Below, in pieces: positions 9,020-17,139 of a stretch of 61,608 nt of DNA; positions within the stretch are counted from its first letter, which is position 1, and every line of letters starts with the position of its first letter. The position numbers and the translations under genes are program-made. The DNA is taken from positions 1-61,608 of the forward strand of contig NZ_JASAOI010000083.1 of NCBI RefSeq assembly GCF_029953285.1, read 5' to 3'. The DNA comes from Yinghuangia seranimata (GTDB lineage: Bacteria; Actinomycetota; Actinomycetes; Streptomycetales; Streptomycetaceae). The notes beneath the pieces were generated by a model. That model was not told the DNA's origin and did not search any database. It saw only the letters and a list, made by a program, of their open reading frames with translations.

Positions 9020-9706
9020 ATGGCGAGCAAGGAATCATCGGAGAAGAGCGGCCGGCTGAAGCAGATCCGGCTCGCCTACCAGATGACTAAGAAGTCCGAC
9101 AAGAAGGTCGGACTGGTCGTGGCGGTGTGGGGCCTGGGCGTCTTCGGGGCGTTCCTGGCGCTGGGCTTCCTGATCGACCACCCCATCATCCTCGGCGTCC
9201 TCGGCTTCCTGTTCGGCCTGGTGGCGGCGGCGTTCGTGTTCGGGCGCCGGGCCGAGAAGGCCGTCCTCGGGCAGATGGAGGGCACCCCCGGTGCCGCCCT
9301 GGCCGTCCTGCAGTCGCTGCGGCGCGGCTGGGTCGTCACCCCGACGGTGGCCGTGACCCGCAACCAGGACGTCGTGCACCGCGCGGTCGGCCAGGCGGGC
9401 ATCGTGCTGGTCGGCGAGGGTCAGCCGAGCCGGGTCGCGAACCTGCTGGCGGCCGAGAAGCGCAAGATGTCGAAGATCGCGGACGGCGTCGTGGTGACCG
9501 ACATCATCGTCGGCGACGGCGAGGGCCAGGTCCCGCTGCGCAAGCTGCAGGGCCACATGGTCAAGCTGCCGCGCACGATGTCCAAGAGCCAGGTCGCCAC
9601 GGTCAACGACCGGCTGCGCGCCCTCGGCGGGCTGCTGGACAACATGCCGGTGCCGAAGGGCCCGATGCCGAAGGGCACGCGCATGCCGCGCGGCCCGCGC
9701 CGCTGA
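9020..9706 (+). CDS. DUF4191 integral membrane protein
   Basis: A 228-residue protein with a Lys/Ser-rich N-terminus, two adjacent membrane helices (about residues 34-54 and 57-76) and a cytoplasmic domain containing RRGWVVTPTVAVTRNQDVVHR and VGQAGIVLVGEG, which mark the DUF4191 family restricted to actinobacteria. The molecular function is unknown. It ends in a basic Pro/Lys/Arg tail. Its position between lipA and the RDD protein/glnA matches the arrangement I recall in Streptomyces. Confidence 0.88.
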   Translation: MASKESSEKSGRLKQIRLAYQMTKKSDKKVGLVVAVWGLGVFGAFLALGFLIDHPIILGVLGFLFGLVAAAFVFGRRAEKAVLGQMEGTPGAALAVLQSLRRGWVVTPTVAVTRNQDVVHRAVGQAGIVLVGEGQPSRVANLLAAEKRKMSKIADGVVVTDIIVGDGEGQVPLRKLQGHMVKLPRTMSKSQVATVNDRLRALGGLLDNMPVPKGPMPKGTRMPRGPRR

Positions 9707-9760
9707 CCCGACCGGCGGCCGGCGACACCGGACGCCGACGCACGTCCCCCACAAACGCCA

Positions 9761-9809
9761 CGGCGGTGGTGGTGCGGCCTGGAGACCCCAGGACGCACCG
9801 CCACCGCCG
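9761..9809. terminator. Bidirectional hairpin between DUF4191 and RDD genes
   Basis: Arms 9761-9776 and 9794-9809 pair over 16 bp with one wobble, and the plus-strand side is followed by TTCTTCGTTCT. It sits between two convergent genes and can serve both. Confidence 0.75.
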
Positions 9810-9919
9810 TTCTTCGTTCTCCGGCCACCGCCCGCGCTGTGCGGCCACCGTGGGACCCGCTCGGGCCCCTACGCGCTTCTTTGAGGCTCCCCGCGCGCCC
9901 AAGGCCCTGCCGGGACGTC

Positions 9920-10447
9920 TCAGGCCGCGACGACGGCCGTGCCGACCGCCTTGTCGTGCAGCCCGCGGCCGTCGCGGTCGTAGACCGCCGCCGGGACCAC
10001 CATGCACAGCAGCAGCGTGCGCAGGACCACCGCGAGCGGCGTCAGGTGCGGCTGCGTCACGGAGATCACGCGCAGGCCCATGAGGCGCTTGCCGACCGTG
10101 TAGCCGAGCGTGCTGAGCAGCAGCATGTTCTCGGCGGCGAAGACGGCGAGCGTGCCGAAGCTGGTGCCCGCCGCGTTCAGGTCGCCGCGCCCTATGAACG
10201 CGAGCGCGATGACGTAACACAGCAGCCAGTCCACCAGCAGCGCGATCAGCCGCCTGCCGGTGCCCGCCATGGAGCCGGGGCCGTCCTCCGGCAGGCCGAG
10301 GCGCTTGCCGCGGTACCCGAAGTCGTCCTCGTCGGCCTGCGGCGCCTGCCGCGGCACCGTCCGCTCCGCCGCGGGACGCGGCGGCGTCTGAGCGCGCTTC
10401 GCCGGCGGGCGCCCGGCGGCCTTCTTAGCGGTCTGTTTCCTGTCCAC
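9920..10447 (-). CDS. RDD-family membrane protein
   Basis: A 175-residue protein. A basic, Pro-rich cytoplasmic N-terminus (1-55) leads into an RDD domain: RRLIALLVDWLLCYVIAL (arginine and aspartate of the first helix), a second helix around ENMLLLSTLGYTVGKRLMGL, and RDGRGLHDKAVGTAVV at the end. RDD proteins are small polytopic membrane proteins, some implicated in ion exchange; the role here is unknown. The GTG at 10447 is supported by TACCGT exactly 6 nt upstream. It is divergent from glnA and convergent with the DUF4191 gene. Confidence 0.85.
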   Translation of the reverse strand: MDRKQTAKKAAGRPPAKRAQTPPRPAAERTVPRQAPQADEDDFGYRGKRLGLPEDGPGSMAGTGRRLIALLVDWLLCYVIALAFIGRGDLNAAGTSFGTLAVFAAENMLLLSTLGYTVGKRLMGLRVISVTQPHLTPLAVVLRTLLLCMVVPAAVYDRDGRGLHDKAVGTAVVAA

Positions 10448-10453
10448 GCCACC

Positions 10454-10459
10454 ACGGTA
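10454..10459 (-). promoter_or_regulatory. -10 box for leaderless RDD gene
   Basis: On the minus strand TACCGT ends 6 nt before the GTG start, and no Shine-Dalgarno is present. Confidence 0.6.
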
Positions 10460-10555
10460 GATGAGTGACGTGGGGCACACCCCCACCGGGGCAAACGCGA
10501 AGGATGCGTGAGCTTCGGGCCGTGCGCAACCGTACTGGCCCGATTGGGCGGCCGC

Positions 10556-10593
10556 GTAACTTGTGTGAAACATTCGGGACACCGGCGGGAAAC
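10556..10593 (+). promoter_or_regulatory. GlnR operator upstream of glnA (four half-sites)
   Basis: The pattern is GTAAC-N6-GAAAC-N6-GACAC-N6-GAAAC, two a/b pairs in perfect 11-bp phase; only the third half-site departs from gTnAC. This is the known binding pattern of the actinomycete nitrogen regulator GlnR. A TACCTT -10 box at 10604-10609 lies 10 nt downstream, so a bound activator would sit over or next to -35. Confidence 0.9.
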
Positions 10594-10691
10594 CGCCTCG
10601 TCCTACCTTCGGGTCCAGTGGCCAGCGGGGAGAAGGGCCGCCCCGAGAACGAGAAGCTACCCGAGCCCGGTGCCGGGTCGAGGAGGCATGG

Positions 10692-12107
10692 ATGTTCAAC
10701 AACGCCGACGAGGTGTCGCGGTACATCACCGACAACGACGTCAAGTTCGTCGATGTCCGGTTCTGCGACCTGCCTGGCGTCATGCAGCACTTCACGATCC
10801 CGGCCGAGATCTTCGAGCCGAACGAGACCCTGGCGTTCGACGGCTCGTCGATCCGCGGCTTCCAGGCGATCCACGAGTCGGACATGGCCCTGCGCCCGGA
10901 CCTCTCGACCGCCCGCGTCGACCCGTTCCGCAAGGACAAGACGCTCAACATCAACTTCTTCATCCACGACCCGCTCACGGATGAGGAGTACAGCCGCGAC
11001 CCGCGCAACATCGCCAAGAAGGCGGAGCGCTACCTCGCCGGCACCGGCATCGCCGACACCGTGTTCTTCGGCCCCGAGGCCGAGTTCTACGTGTTCGACG
11101 ACGTGCGTTTCGAGACGAACGCGCACGAGTCGTACTACCACATCGACTCGGTGGCGGGCGCTTGGAACACCGGCCGCGTCGAAGAGGGCGGCAACCGCGG
11201 CTACAAGGTCCGCTACAAGGGCGGCTACTTCCCGGCCCCGCCGGTCGACCACTTCGCCGACCTCCGCGCCGAGATCTCCCTGGAGCTGGCCGCCGCCGGC
11301 CTCCAGGTCGAGCGCCAGCACCACGAGGTGGGCACCGCGGGCCAGGCCGAGATCAACTACAAGTTCAACACCCTGCTGGGTGCGGCCGACGACCTGATGC
11401 TCTTCAAGTACATCGTGAAGAACGTCGCGTGGCGCAACGGCAAGACCGCGACCTTCATGCCGAAGCCGATCTTCGGTGACAACGGCTCGGGCATGCACTG
11501 CCACCAGTCGCTGTGGAAGGACGGCGCGCCGCTGTTCTACGACGAGGTCGGCTACGCCGGTCTGTCGGACATGGCGCGCTACTACATCGGCGGCCTGCTC
11601 AAGCACGCCCCGTCGCTGCTCGCCTTCACGAACCCGACGGTGAACTCGTACCACCGCCTGGTCCCGGGCTTCGAGGCGCCGGTCAACCTGGTCTACTCGC
11701 AGCGCAACCGCTCGGCGTGCATCCGCATCCCGATCACCGGCTCGAACCCGAAGGCCAAGCGCATCGAGTTCCGCGTGCCGGACCCGTCCTCCAACCCGTA
11801 CCTCGCCTTCTCGGCGATGCTGATGGCGGGCCTGGACGGCATCAAGAACAAGATCGAGCCGCTGGAGCCGGTCGACAAGGACCTGTACGAGCTGGCCCCG
11901 GAGGAGCACTCCGCGGTCCCGCAGGTCCCGGGCTCCCTCCCCGAGGTCCTCAACGCCCTCGAGGCCGACCACGAGTACCTGCTCGAGGGCGGCGTCTTCA
12001 CCCAGGACCTCATCGAGACCTGGGTCGACTACAAGCGCACCAACGAGGTCGACCCGATCCGTCTGCGCCCGCACCCGCACGAGTTCGAGATGTACTTCGA
12101 CATCTGA
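10692..12107 (+). CDS. glnA: Glutamine synthetase type I (GlnA)
   Basis: A 471-residue dodecameric GSI enzyme making glutamine from glutamate, ammonia and ATP. Visible signatures are FDGSSIRGF near residue 52, the metal-binding [10 protein letters not shown] region, the [12 protein letters not shown] active-site segment and the Asn-Arg loop. Tyr399 in [10 protein letters not shown] is the adenylylation site of the GSI-beta class, matching the glnE gene 5 kb downstream. GGAGG lies 5 nt before ATG 10692; the overlapping ATG at 10688 is out of frame. A GlnR operator upstream predicts nitrogen-responsive transcription, and a strong terminator follows. Confidence 0.99.
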   Translation: MFNNADEVSRYITDNDVKFVDVRFCDLPGVMQHFTIPAEIFEPNETLAFDGSSIRGFQAIHESDMALRPDLSTARVDPFRKDKTLNINFFIHDPLTDEEYSRDPRNIAKKAERYLAGTGIADTVFFGPEAEFYVFDDVRFETNAHESYYHIDSVAGAWNTGRVEEGGNRGYKVRYKGGYFPAPPVDHFADLRAEISLELAAAGLQVERQHHEVGTAGQAEINYKFNTLLGAADDLMLFKYIVKNVAWRNGKTATFMPKPIFGDNGSGMHCHQSLWKDGAPLFYDEVGYAGLSDMARYYIGGLLKHAPSLLAFTNPTVNSYHRLVPGFEAPVNLVYSQRNRSACIRIPITGSNPKAKRIEFRVPDPSSNPYLAFSAMLMAGLDGIKNKIEPLEPVDKDLYELAPEEHSAVPQVPGSLPEVLNALEADHEYLLEGGVFTQDLIETWVDYKRTNEVDPIRLRPHPHEFEMYFDI

Positions 12108-12174
12108 TCCACCCCGGATCGGACCCCGGCCGGACGCTGACCCGCCCCGGCCGACCCGAAGTACCGCACGGCTC

Positions 12175-12212
12175 GACGGCCCCCGCCATGACTCGCTCTG
12201 GCGGGGGCCGTC
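12175..12212 (+). terminator. Intrinsic terminator of glnA
   Basis: A perfect 14-bp stem (12175-12188 with 12199-12212) and 10-nt loop, 67 nt after the glnA stop, followed by TCGTTCC. It also faces the convergent small gene at 12262. Confidence 0.85.
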
Positions 12213-12261
12213 GTCGTTCCCACCGGCGTCGGCGCGCGCGGCCGACGGGGCACCTGCCGGT

Positions 12262-12654
12262 TCAGCGGGGGCGGGCGGAGCGCCCCGCGCGCCGGGCGAG
12301 CCAGAGGGCCGTGTAGCGGGTAGGGGTCGCCTGGCGTTGGGTGCCCTCCCGGACGTTCAGGACGAGGTGGTCCGCTCCCCAGGTCCCGTGCAGGGTGAGC
12401 GGTTCGTCGTTCAGCGGGGAGCCCTGTGGGAGGCGGAGCAAGACGGTTGATCCATCGAGCGTGTAGTGGCAGCGCCGCACCAGGGGGCGGGGTTCGTCGC
12501 GGCGGAGCCAGCTTTCGATGACTTCGCCGTCGGAGGGTCGCGGCGCCGGCTTGACGAAGACGCTCAGCACGAGGCCGTCCGGGTAGAGGCGGAGGACGTG
12601 CAGGTCGGCCGCGTAGATGCCGCTCATCGGGCGGGCCGAGGGCTTCCGGGTCAT
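12262..12654 (-). CDS. Small hypothetical protein (130 aa)
   Basis: A 130-residue protein that I do not recognise. It reads like a compact beta-rich domain: YAADLHVLRLYPDGLVLSVF, CHYTLDGSTVLLRLPQ and DEPLTLHGTWGADHLVLNV alternate hydrophobic and polar residues as beta strands do, followed by a basic tail. GGAG lies 8 nt before the ATG, which supports translation. No signal peptide or membrane segment is seen. It is convergent with glnA across the glnA terminator. A role linked to glnA is not implied. Confidence 0.6.
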   Translation of the reverse strand: MTRKPSARPMSGIYAADLHVLRLYPDGLVLSVFVKPAPRPSDGEVIESWLRRDEPRPLVRRCHYTLDGSTVLLRLPQGSPLNDEPLTLHGTWGADHLVLNVREGTQRQATPTRYTALWLARRAGRSARPR

Positions 12655-13004
12655 CAGAAGGGCTCCATGGGCGCGCCGGGTCCGCCGCAGCGGAGCCGGG
12701 CGGCGGAGGATGCGGCGCCTGGGCTCCCGAGATCAAGGCGGGCGCGGCGTATATGCGGCCGAGGCCGTCCTTCACCGCCCTTGCGGGCTCCAGATGCAGC
12801 CGTGCCCCACGCACCGGGAGCCGGGCGCGGACCGACCTTAGCGCGGCGTGGAGTGGGGGCGCGCGGGGGTTTTCGGCGCCGGTCGAGTTCGACGGGGGCC
12901 GCGAACACGCCTGTTGGTGTGGCGGCCTGGCTGACGGCCTGGCCGACCTGCGCGGCGGGGCGCCGGTGCGGGCACCGGCGGCCCCGGCCGGGCGAAGGCG
13001 GTGC
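12655..13004. other. Gene-free stretch between pirin and the small gene
   Basis: Apart from the hairpin at 12957-12985, these 350 bp hold nothing I can support. Short open frames here have no ribosome binding site and no family-like composition. The part next to 12654 presumably carries the promoter of the small gene. Confidence 0.4.
12957..12985 (-). terminator. Hairpin after the pirin gene
   Basis: Arms 12957-12969 and 12972-12985 pair over 13 bp with one bulged base and a 2-nt loop, 20-48 nt beyond the pirin stop on the minus strand. Confidence 0.55.
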
Positions 13005-13973
13005 TCAGCGGGCGCGGCCGCGAGGCTTGAGGGGGGTCGCCGGGAGCGCGGGGGCGTCCAGGCGTGGTGCGTGGTAGCCGTGCACGGCGCCGAAGCGGGC
13101 CTCCTCGGCCTGCCACTGCGCGCGGGCCTCGGCGATCTCCTCGCCGGTGCGGGCGACGAAGTTCCACCACATCACGATCTCCTCCTCGAACGGCTCGCCG
13201 CCGATGAGGACGATGTTGGTGTCGACGTTCGCGCGCACCGCGAGCTCGGTGCGGCCGCAGCCGAGGTAGAGCAGCGAGCCGACGGGCAGTTCGACGCCGT
13301 CGACCACGGCGCCGGGCAGCGTCACGAACGCGGCGTACTCGAAGTCCCGCTGCAGTGGCACCTTCACCTCGGCGCCGGCGGTCAGCGTGAGGTCGGCGCC
13401 CGTCATCGGCGAGTACGCGGTGCCCGGCGAGCGCGCGCCGTCGAACTCGCCCATGATCACGGTGCCGCTGAGGCCCCGCGCGGTGAACGTCGGGAGCTCG
13501 GTGTGGTGCTCGAAGGCCGGCGCCGCGTGGCGGTGTTCGCCGGGCAGCGCGACCCACAGCTGGGCGCCGTGCAGGAACACCGGGTGCGGGTCGGGCGACT
13601 CCTCGGAGTGCGAGATGCCGTGCCCGGACGTCATCAGGCCCAAGTGGCCGGGCAGAACGCGGGCGAGGCTGCCGAGGCTGTCGCGGTGCAGCACCTCGCC
13701 CTGCTTGAGCCACGACACGGTCTGCAGGCCCATGTGCGGGTGCGGGGCGACCTGCATGCCGTCCTCGGTGCTGATGTCGTCCGGCCCGTACTGGTCGGCG
13801 AAGCACCACGGGCCGACCATCCGCCGCCCGAGGGTCGGCAGGACGCGGCGCACCGGGCGACCGTCGCCGATCGACGTCTCACGGCCGTGGATCAGCTCGT
13901 GCACGGGTGCCGCGGAGACGTCGGTGAGGCCGCCGCAGACCTTGACGGTCGGCTTCGTATCAAGATCGCTCAT
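13005..13973 (-). CDS. Pirin family protein
   Basis: A 322-residue bicupin. The N-terminal pirin domain carries the metal-ligand motif PHPHMG (two His), with a further His and Glu in GISHSEESPDPH. The C-terminal pirin domain contains EEEIVMWWNFV. Pirins are iron-binding cupins; some act as quercetinases and some modulate regulators or enzymes. Here the ATG overlaps the stop of the upstream XRE regulator by 4 bp (ATGA), so the two are translationally coupled and probably act together. Across the shared operator lies a zinc-free oxidoreductase. Its substrate or partner cannot be read from sequence. Confidence 0.92.
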   Translation of the reverse strand: MSDLDTKPTVKVCGGLTDVSAAPVHELIHGRETSIGDGRPVRRVLPTLGRRMVGPWCFADQYGPDDISTEDGMQVAPHPHMGLQTVSWLKQGEVLHRDSLGSLARVLPGHLGLMTSGHGISHSEESPDPHPVFLHGAQLWVALPGEHRHAAPAFEHHTELPTFTARGLSGTVIMGEFDGARSPGTAYSPMTGADLTLTAGAEVKVPLQRDFEYAAFVTLPGAVVDGVELPVGSLLYLGCGRTELAVRANVDTNIVLIGGEPFEEEIVMWWNFVARTGEEIAEARAQWQAEEARFGAVHGYHAPRLDAPALPATPLKPRGRAR

Positions 13974-14842
13974 GTGGCAACCGTAGCCCCCGTGTCGCCG
14001 GTCGCGAAGGTCTCGCCACCGACCACGCGCAATAGGTCCAACTGCGACGCGTACGGTGAACCGGGCGGCGGCGTGAAGATCATCAGCGCCTGGTCCTCGC
14101 TCGGCGTGAGCAGCCGTTCGAGGTCGAGGTCGACGCGGCCGACCACGGGGTGCAGCACGCTCATCCGGCTGCGCCGCCGCACGCCGACCTCGTGCAGTTC
14201 CCACAGCCCCGCGAACTCCGGGCTCGCGTCCCGCAGTCGCCGCACCAGGTGGGTGCTCGGCCCGTCGTACGAGCGCCGGGCGACCGCCGAGCGCAGGTCG
14301 GCGACGTGGACGCGGCTGTAGTGGTCCCACTCGTCGACGGGGTACGCCGAGCGCACCGCCGGGTCGGTGAACCACCGCCAGGTGATGTTGCGGCCGTGCT
14401 CGGAGACCGTGCACACGCCGCCGAACAGCGCCTGCGCGAGGGCGTTCTGCGCGAGCAGGTCGCCTAGGTCGCTGATGATCTGCGCCGGGGTGTGCTCGAC
14501 GTTGTCGAGCAGGTGGCGCAGGGCCGGGCTGATCGCCTCGCCGGCCTGTCGCCCGGCGGGCGGGCGGTGGCCGGCGAGGAGGTAGAGGTGGTCGCGCTCG
14601 TCGTCGTTGAGGCGCAGCGCGCGGGCGAGCGCGCCGAGCATCTGCGTGGACGGCTGCGGACTGCGCGCCTGTTCGAGGCGCATGTAGTAGTCGGGCGACA
14701 TGCCGGCGAGGGAGGTGACCTCCTCGCGGCGCAGGCCGGGCGTGCGGCGGCGCGGGCCCTCGGGCAGTCCGACGTCGGCGGGGCGCAGCCGCTCGCGGGA
14801 ACGGCGCAGGAAGTCGGCGAGTTCGCGGCGGTCCATGTCCAT
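13970..14842 (-). CDS. XRE-family regulator with MmyB-like ligand-binding domain
   Basis: A 290-residue regulator. The N-terminal helix-turn-helix (about residues 4-75) includes TPGLRREEVTSLAGMS and DYYMRLEQAR, diagnostic of the MmyB-like group. The C-terminal domain (about 100-270), with NALAQALFGG and NITWRWFTDPAVR, is the MmyB-like ligand domain thought to bind small hydrophobic molecules. The start at 14842 has AAGGA 9 nt upstream. The promoter region contains a 14-bp inverted repeat shared with the divergent oxidoreductase, so autoregulation plus control of the neighbour is likely. The gene is coupled to pirin by ATGA overlap. Confidence 0.88.
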   Translation of the reverse strand: MDMDRRELADFLRRSRERLRPADVGLPEGPRRRTPGLRREEVTSLAGMSPDYYMRLEQARSPQPSTQMLGALARALRLNDDERDHLYLLAGHRPPAGRQAGEAISPALRHLLDNVEHTPAQIISDLGDLLAQNALAQALFGGVCTVSEHGRNITWRWFTDPAVRSAYPVDEWDHYSRVHVADLRSAVARRSYDGPSTHLVRRLRDASPEFAGLWELHEVGVRRRSRMSVLHPVVGRVDLDLERLLTPSEDQALMIFTPPPGSPYASQLDLLRVVGGETFATGDTGATVAT

Positions 14843-14984
14843 ACCCAGAGATCCTTCGCCTTTTGGTGGCCGGCATCCAGGGACCGGCGATCCTAGCCAG
14901 CGCGGTCCGCTCCTCATGAAGCGAGAACGCAGGCAGGGTCGAGGTGTTCCCGGAGAGCGGGGCGAGATCCGCCCCTCTCCACAG

Positions 14985-15035
14985 ATTTAACTACACCGTT
15001 CAGTGTGATGACAACACTGAACGGTGTGGTTTAGT
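14985..15035. promoter_or_regulatory. Divergent promoter pair filled by a 14-bp inverted repeat
   Basis: Arms ACACCGTTCAGTGT (14993-15006) and ACACTGAACGGTGT (15014-15027) are a perfect inverted repeat around a 7-nt centre. On the minus strand TTGTCA (15009-15014), 18 nt and TTAAAT (14985-14990) form a good promoter for the XRE-pirin operon. On the plus strand ATGACA (15008-15013), 16 nt and TTTAGT (15030-15035) form a weaker one for the oxidoreductase. Each repeat arm occupies the spacer of one promoter and the two -35 boxes overlap in the centre. Confidence 0.75.
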
Positions 15036-15066
15036 AGCCGACCCCGGAAAGTCACGGTGATCCACC

Positions 15067-16026
15067 ATGTCCGCCACCGCCGCCACCACCGCTCCCGCCA
15101 CCACCGCCCAGGCCGTCGCGTTCGCCGCGCACGGTCCCGCGGACGTCCTCGCGGTCACGGACGTCCCGCTGCCCGAGCCCGGCCCAGGCCAGGTCCGGGT
15201 GCGCGTCAAGGCGATCGGCGTGAACCCGATCGACGGCAAGATCCGCTCCGGCGTGATGGCCGCGATCTTCCCCGTCGACCTGCCGCACATCCCCGGCCAG
15301 GACCTCGCCGGCGTCGTCGACGCGCTCGGCGAAGGCGTCACCGCATGGGCGGTCGGCGACGAGGTGTTCGGCATGGGCACCAAGACCTACGCCGAGTACG
15401 TCCTCGCCGGCGCCGACCGCCTCGTCGCCAAGCCGGCCGGCCTGCCGTGGGAGGTCGCGGGCGCGCTGCCGACCGCCGCCGACGCCGCCTACCGGGCGCT
15501 CGCCGAGGTCGGCGTCGCCGCGGGCGACACGGTGCTGGTGCACGCCGCCGCGGGCGGAGTCGGCGGCCTGGCCGTCCAGTTCGCCCGCGCGTGGGGTGCC
15601 GCGGTCGTGGGCACCGCGGGCGAGGCCAACCACGCCTACCTGCGCGAACTGGGCGCCGAGCCGGTCCGGTACGGCGACGGCTGGGCCGACCGCGTGCGCG
15701 TCGCCGCGCCGCAGGGCGTCGACGCGGCCGTGGACCTCGTCGGCGGCGGCGTACTGGGCGACTCCGTCGCCCTGACGGGCGACCCGGCGCGCGCCGTCAG
15801 CATCGTCGACCCGGCCGACGCCGGCGCCAACGGCGTGCGGTTCTCGTCCGGGCACGACGGCGAGGACTACCTGCTGCGGGCCCTGGCGTCCGCCGCCGAG
15901 CTGTACGTCGCGGGCAACCTGACGCTGCCGCTCGCCGCGGTCCTGCCGCTGGCCGACGCCGCGGAGGCACAGCGACTGGTGGAGACGGGGCACGTGCGCG
16001 GGAAGGTCGTGCTCACCGTCGCCTGA
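15067..16026 (+). CDS. Zinc-independent medium-chain oxidoreductase (quinone reductase-like)
   Basis: A 319-residue MDR-superfamily protein. GroES-like N-terminal half with VNPIDGKIRSG and IPGQDLAGVV, then a Rossmann half with the NADPH-binding motif AAAGGVGGLAVQ. The zinc ligands of true alcohol dehydrogenases are absent, so it fits the quinone oxidoreductase branch that reduces quinones or enones with NADPH. Only a weak ribosome site (GGTGAT) precedes the ATG. It is divergent from the XRE-pirin operon across a shared operator and is terminated by a perfect hairpin 11 nt after its stop. Confidence 0.88.
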   Translation: MSATAATTAPATTAQAVAFAAHGPADVLAVTDVPLPEPGPGQVRVRVKAIGVNPIDGKIRSGVMAAIFPVDLPHIPGQDLAGVVDALGEGVTAWAVGDEVFGMGTKTYAEYVLAGADRLVAKPAGLPWEVAGALPTAADAAYRALAEVGVAAGDTVLVHAAAGGVGGLAVQFARAWGAAVVGTAGEANHAYLRELGAEPVRYGDGWADRVRVAAPQGVDAAVDLVGGGVLGDSVALTGDPARAVSIVDPADAGANGVRFSSGHDGEDYLLRALASAAELYVAGNLTLPLAAVLPLADAAEAQRLVETGHVRGKVVLTVA

Positions 16027-16036
16027 CAGACGCGGG

Positions 16037-16068
16037 CGTGCAGGTGCGAGGTACCCCGCACCTGCACG
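16037..16068 (+). terminator. Intrinsic terminator of the oxidoreductase gene
   Basis: A perfect 12-bp stem (16037-16048 with 16057-16068) and 8-nt loop, 11 nt after the stop. Confidence 0.75.
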
Positions 16069-16236
16069 TGACCGTGAATCCGACCGCGTCGCAGGGCACG
16101 TTCGTCGCCTGGCGCGCGTCCGGGGCCCGTGCACCGACCCGCGGGCCCCGGCTACCCCCTGAGGACTACACGAACGGCCCCGGACCGTCCCTCCGGGTGA
16201 TCGGGCCCCGCCCGGGCTCTGGCAGACTGGGACGTT

Positions 16237-17139
16237 ATGGGGGTTCCTACGACGACTGAGCCGATCTCGTTCGCGGAGCGGCTGCGGACGTATCTCCGTA
16301 CGCCGCGCCGGCCGCGTTTCGTCGTCGAGCTCGCCCTGATCGCGCTGAGCTACTGGATCTACTCGCTCATCCGCAACGCGGTGCCCAACCGCGAGGGACT
16401 GGCCATACGGCGCGCGCAGGACCTGCTCGACTTCGAGAAGACGCTGCACATCGACGTCGAGCACGCGATAAACCACGCGGTCAACAACGTCACGTGGCTC
16501 ATCGTCGGGATGAACTACTACTACGCCACGCTGCACTTCGTCATCACGATCGGCGTGCTGGTCTGGCTGTTCCACTGGCATCCCGGGCGCTACCGCGCGG
16601 TCCGCACGGTCCTGTTCGTCACCACGGGCCTCGCCCTGTTCGGGTACTTCTTCTACGCGCTCGCGCCGCCGCGCCTGCTCCCGGGCGGCGACTACATCGA
16701 CACGGTGCTGGTGCACAACACGTGGGGCTCGATGGCGTCGGGCAACATGAAGAACGTCTCGAACCAGTTCGCCGCGATGCCGTCGATGCACATCGGCTGG
16801 TCGACGTGGTGCGCGATCGCCATCTGGAAGTTCGCCAAGCCGCTGTGGGTGCGCGTGCTCGGCCTGTTCTACCCGGTGTTCACGCTGATCGTGATCATGG
16901 CGACCGGCAACCACTTCATCCTCGACGCGGCGGGCGGCTGGGTCACGCTGACCGCGGGCTTCGCCGTCCAGTGCATGCTCAACGGACGCTCCGCGTACAA
17001 GTTCCCGCGCTACACGCCCGACGACCCGCGCTCCGACGAGTACACCGGGCCACCGGAGGAGGGCGACACCGCGCCGGTGGCCGGCGGGCCCGGGGACGAT
17101 CAGCGCGAGCCGGCCGCGGTCTCCTCGCCCTCGCCGTAG
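16237..17139 (+). CDS. PAP2 superfamily membrane protein (inositolphosphotransferase type)
   Basis: A 300-residue protein with about six membrane helices. The phosphatase-type active site is present as AAMPSMHIGWS (Ser-Met-His) and, further on, ATGNHFILDAAGG (Asn-His with Asp), the arrangement of the PAP2_3/Aur1-Ipt group that transfers or hydrolyses phosphate groups of lipids. A hydrophilic acidic tail follows. The exact lipid substrate is unknown. A CAGACT box lies 8 nt before the ATG and no ribosome site is seen, so the message may be nearly leaderless. Its last 40 bp overlap the 3' end of the convergent glnE. Confidence 0.88.
   Translation: MGVPTTTEPISFAERLRTYLRTPRRPRFVVELALIALSYWIYSLIRNAVPNREGLAIRRAQDLLDFEKTLHIDVEHAINHAVNNVTWLIVGMNYYYATLHFVITIGVLVWLFHWHPGRYRAVRTVLFVTTGLALFGYFFYALAPPRLLPGGDYIDTVLVHNTWGSMASGNMKNVSNQFAAMPSMHIGWSTWCAIAIWKFAKPLWVRVLGLFYPVFTLIVIMATGNHFILDAAGGWVTLTAGFAVQCMLNGRSAYKFPRYTPDDPRSDEYTGPPEEGDTAPVAGGPGDDQREPAAVSSPSP

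Noticed and set aside
12617-12841. Plus-strand 74-codon frame before pirin
   Set aside because: No ribosome site, Arg-rich composition and overlap with the small minus-strand gene; not supported as a gene.
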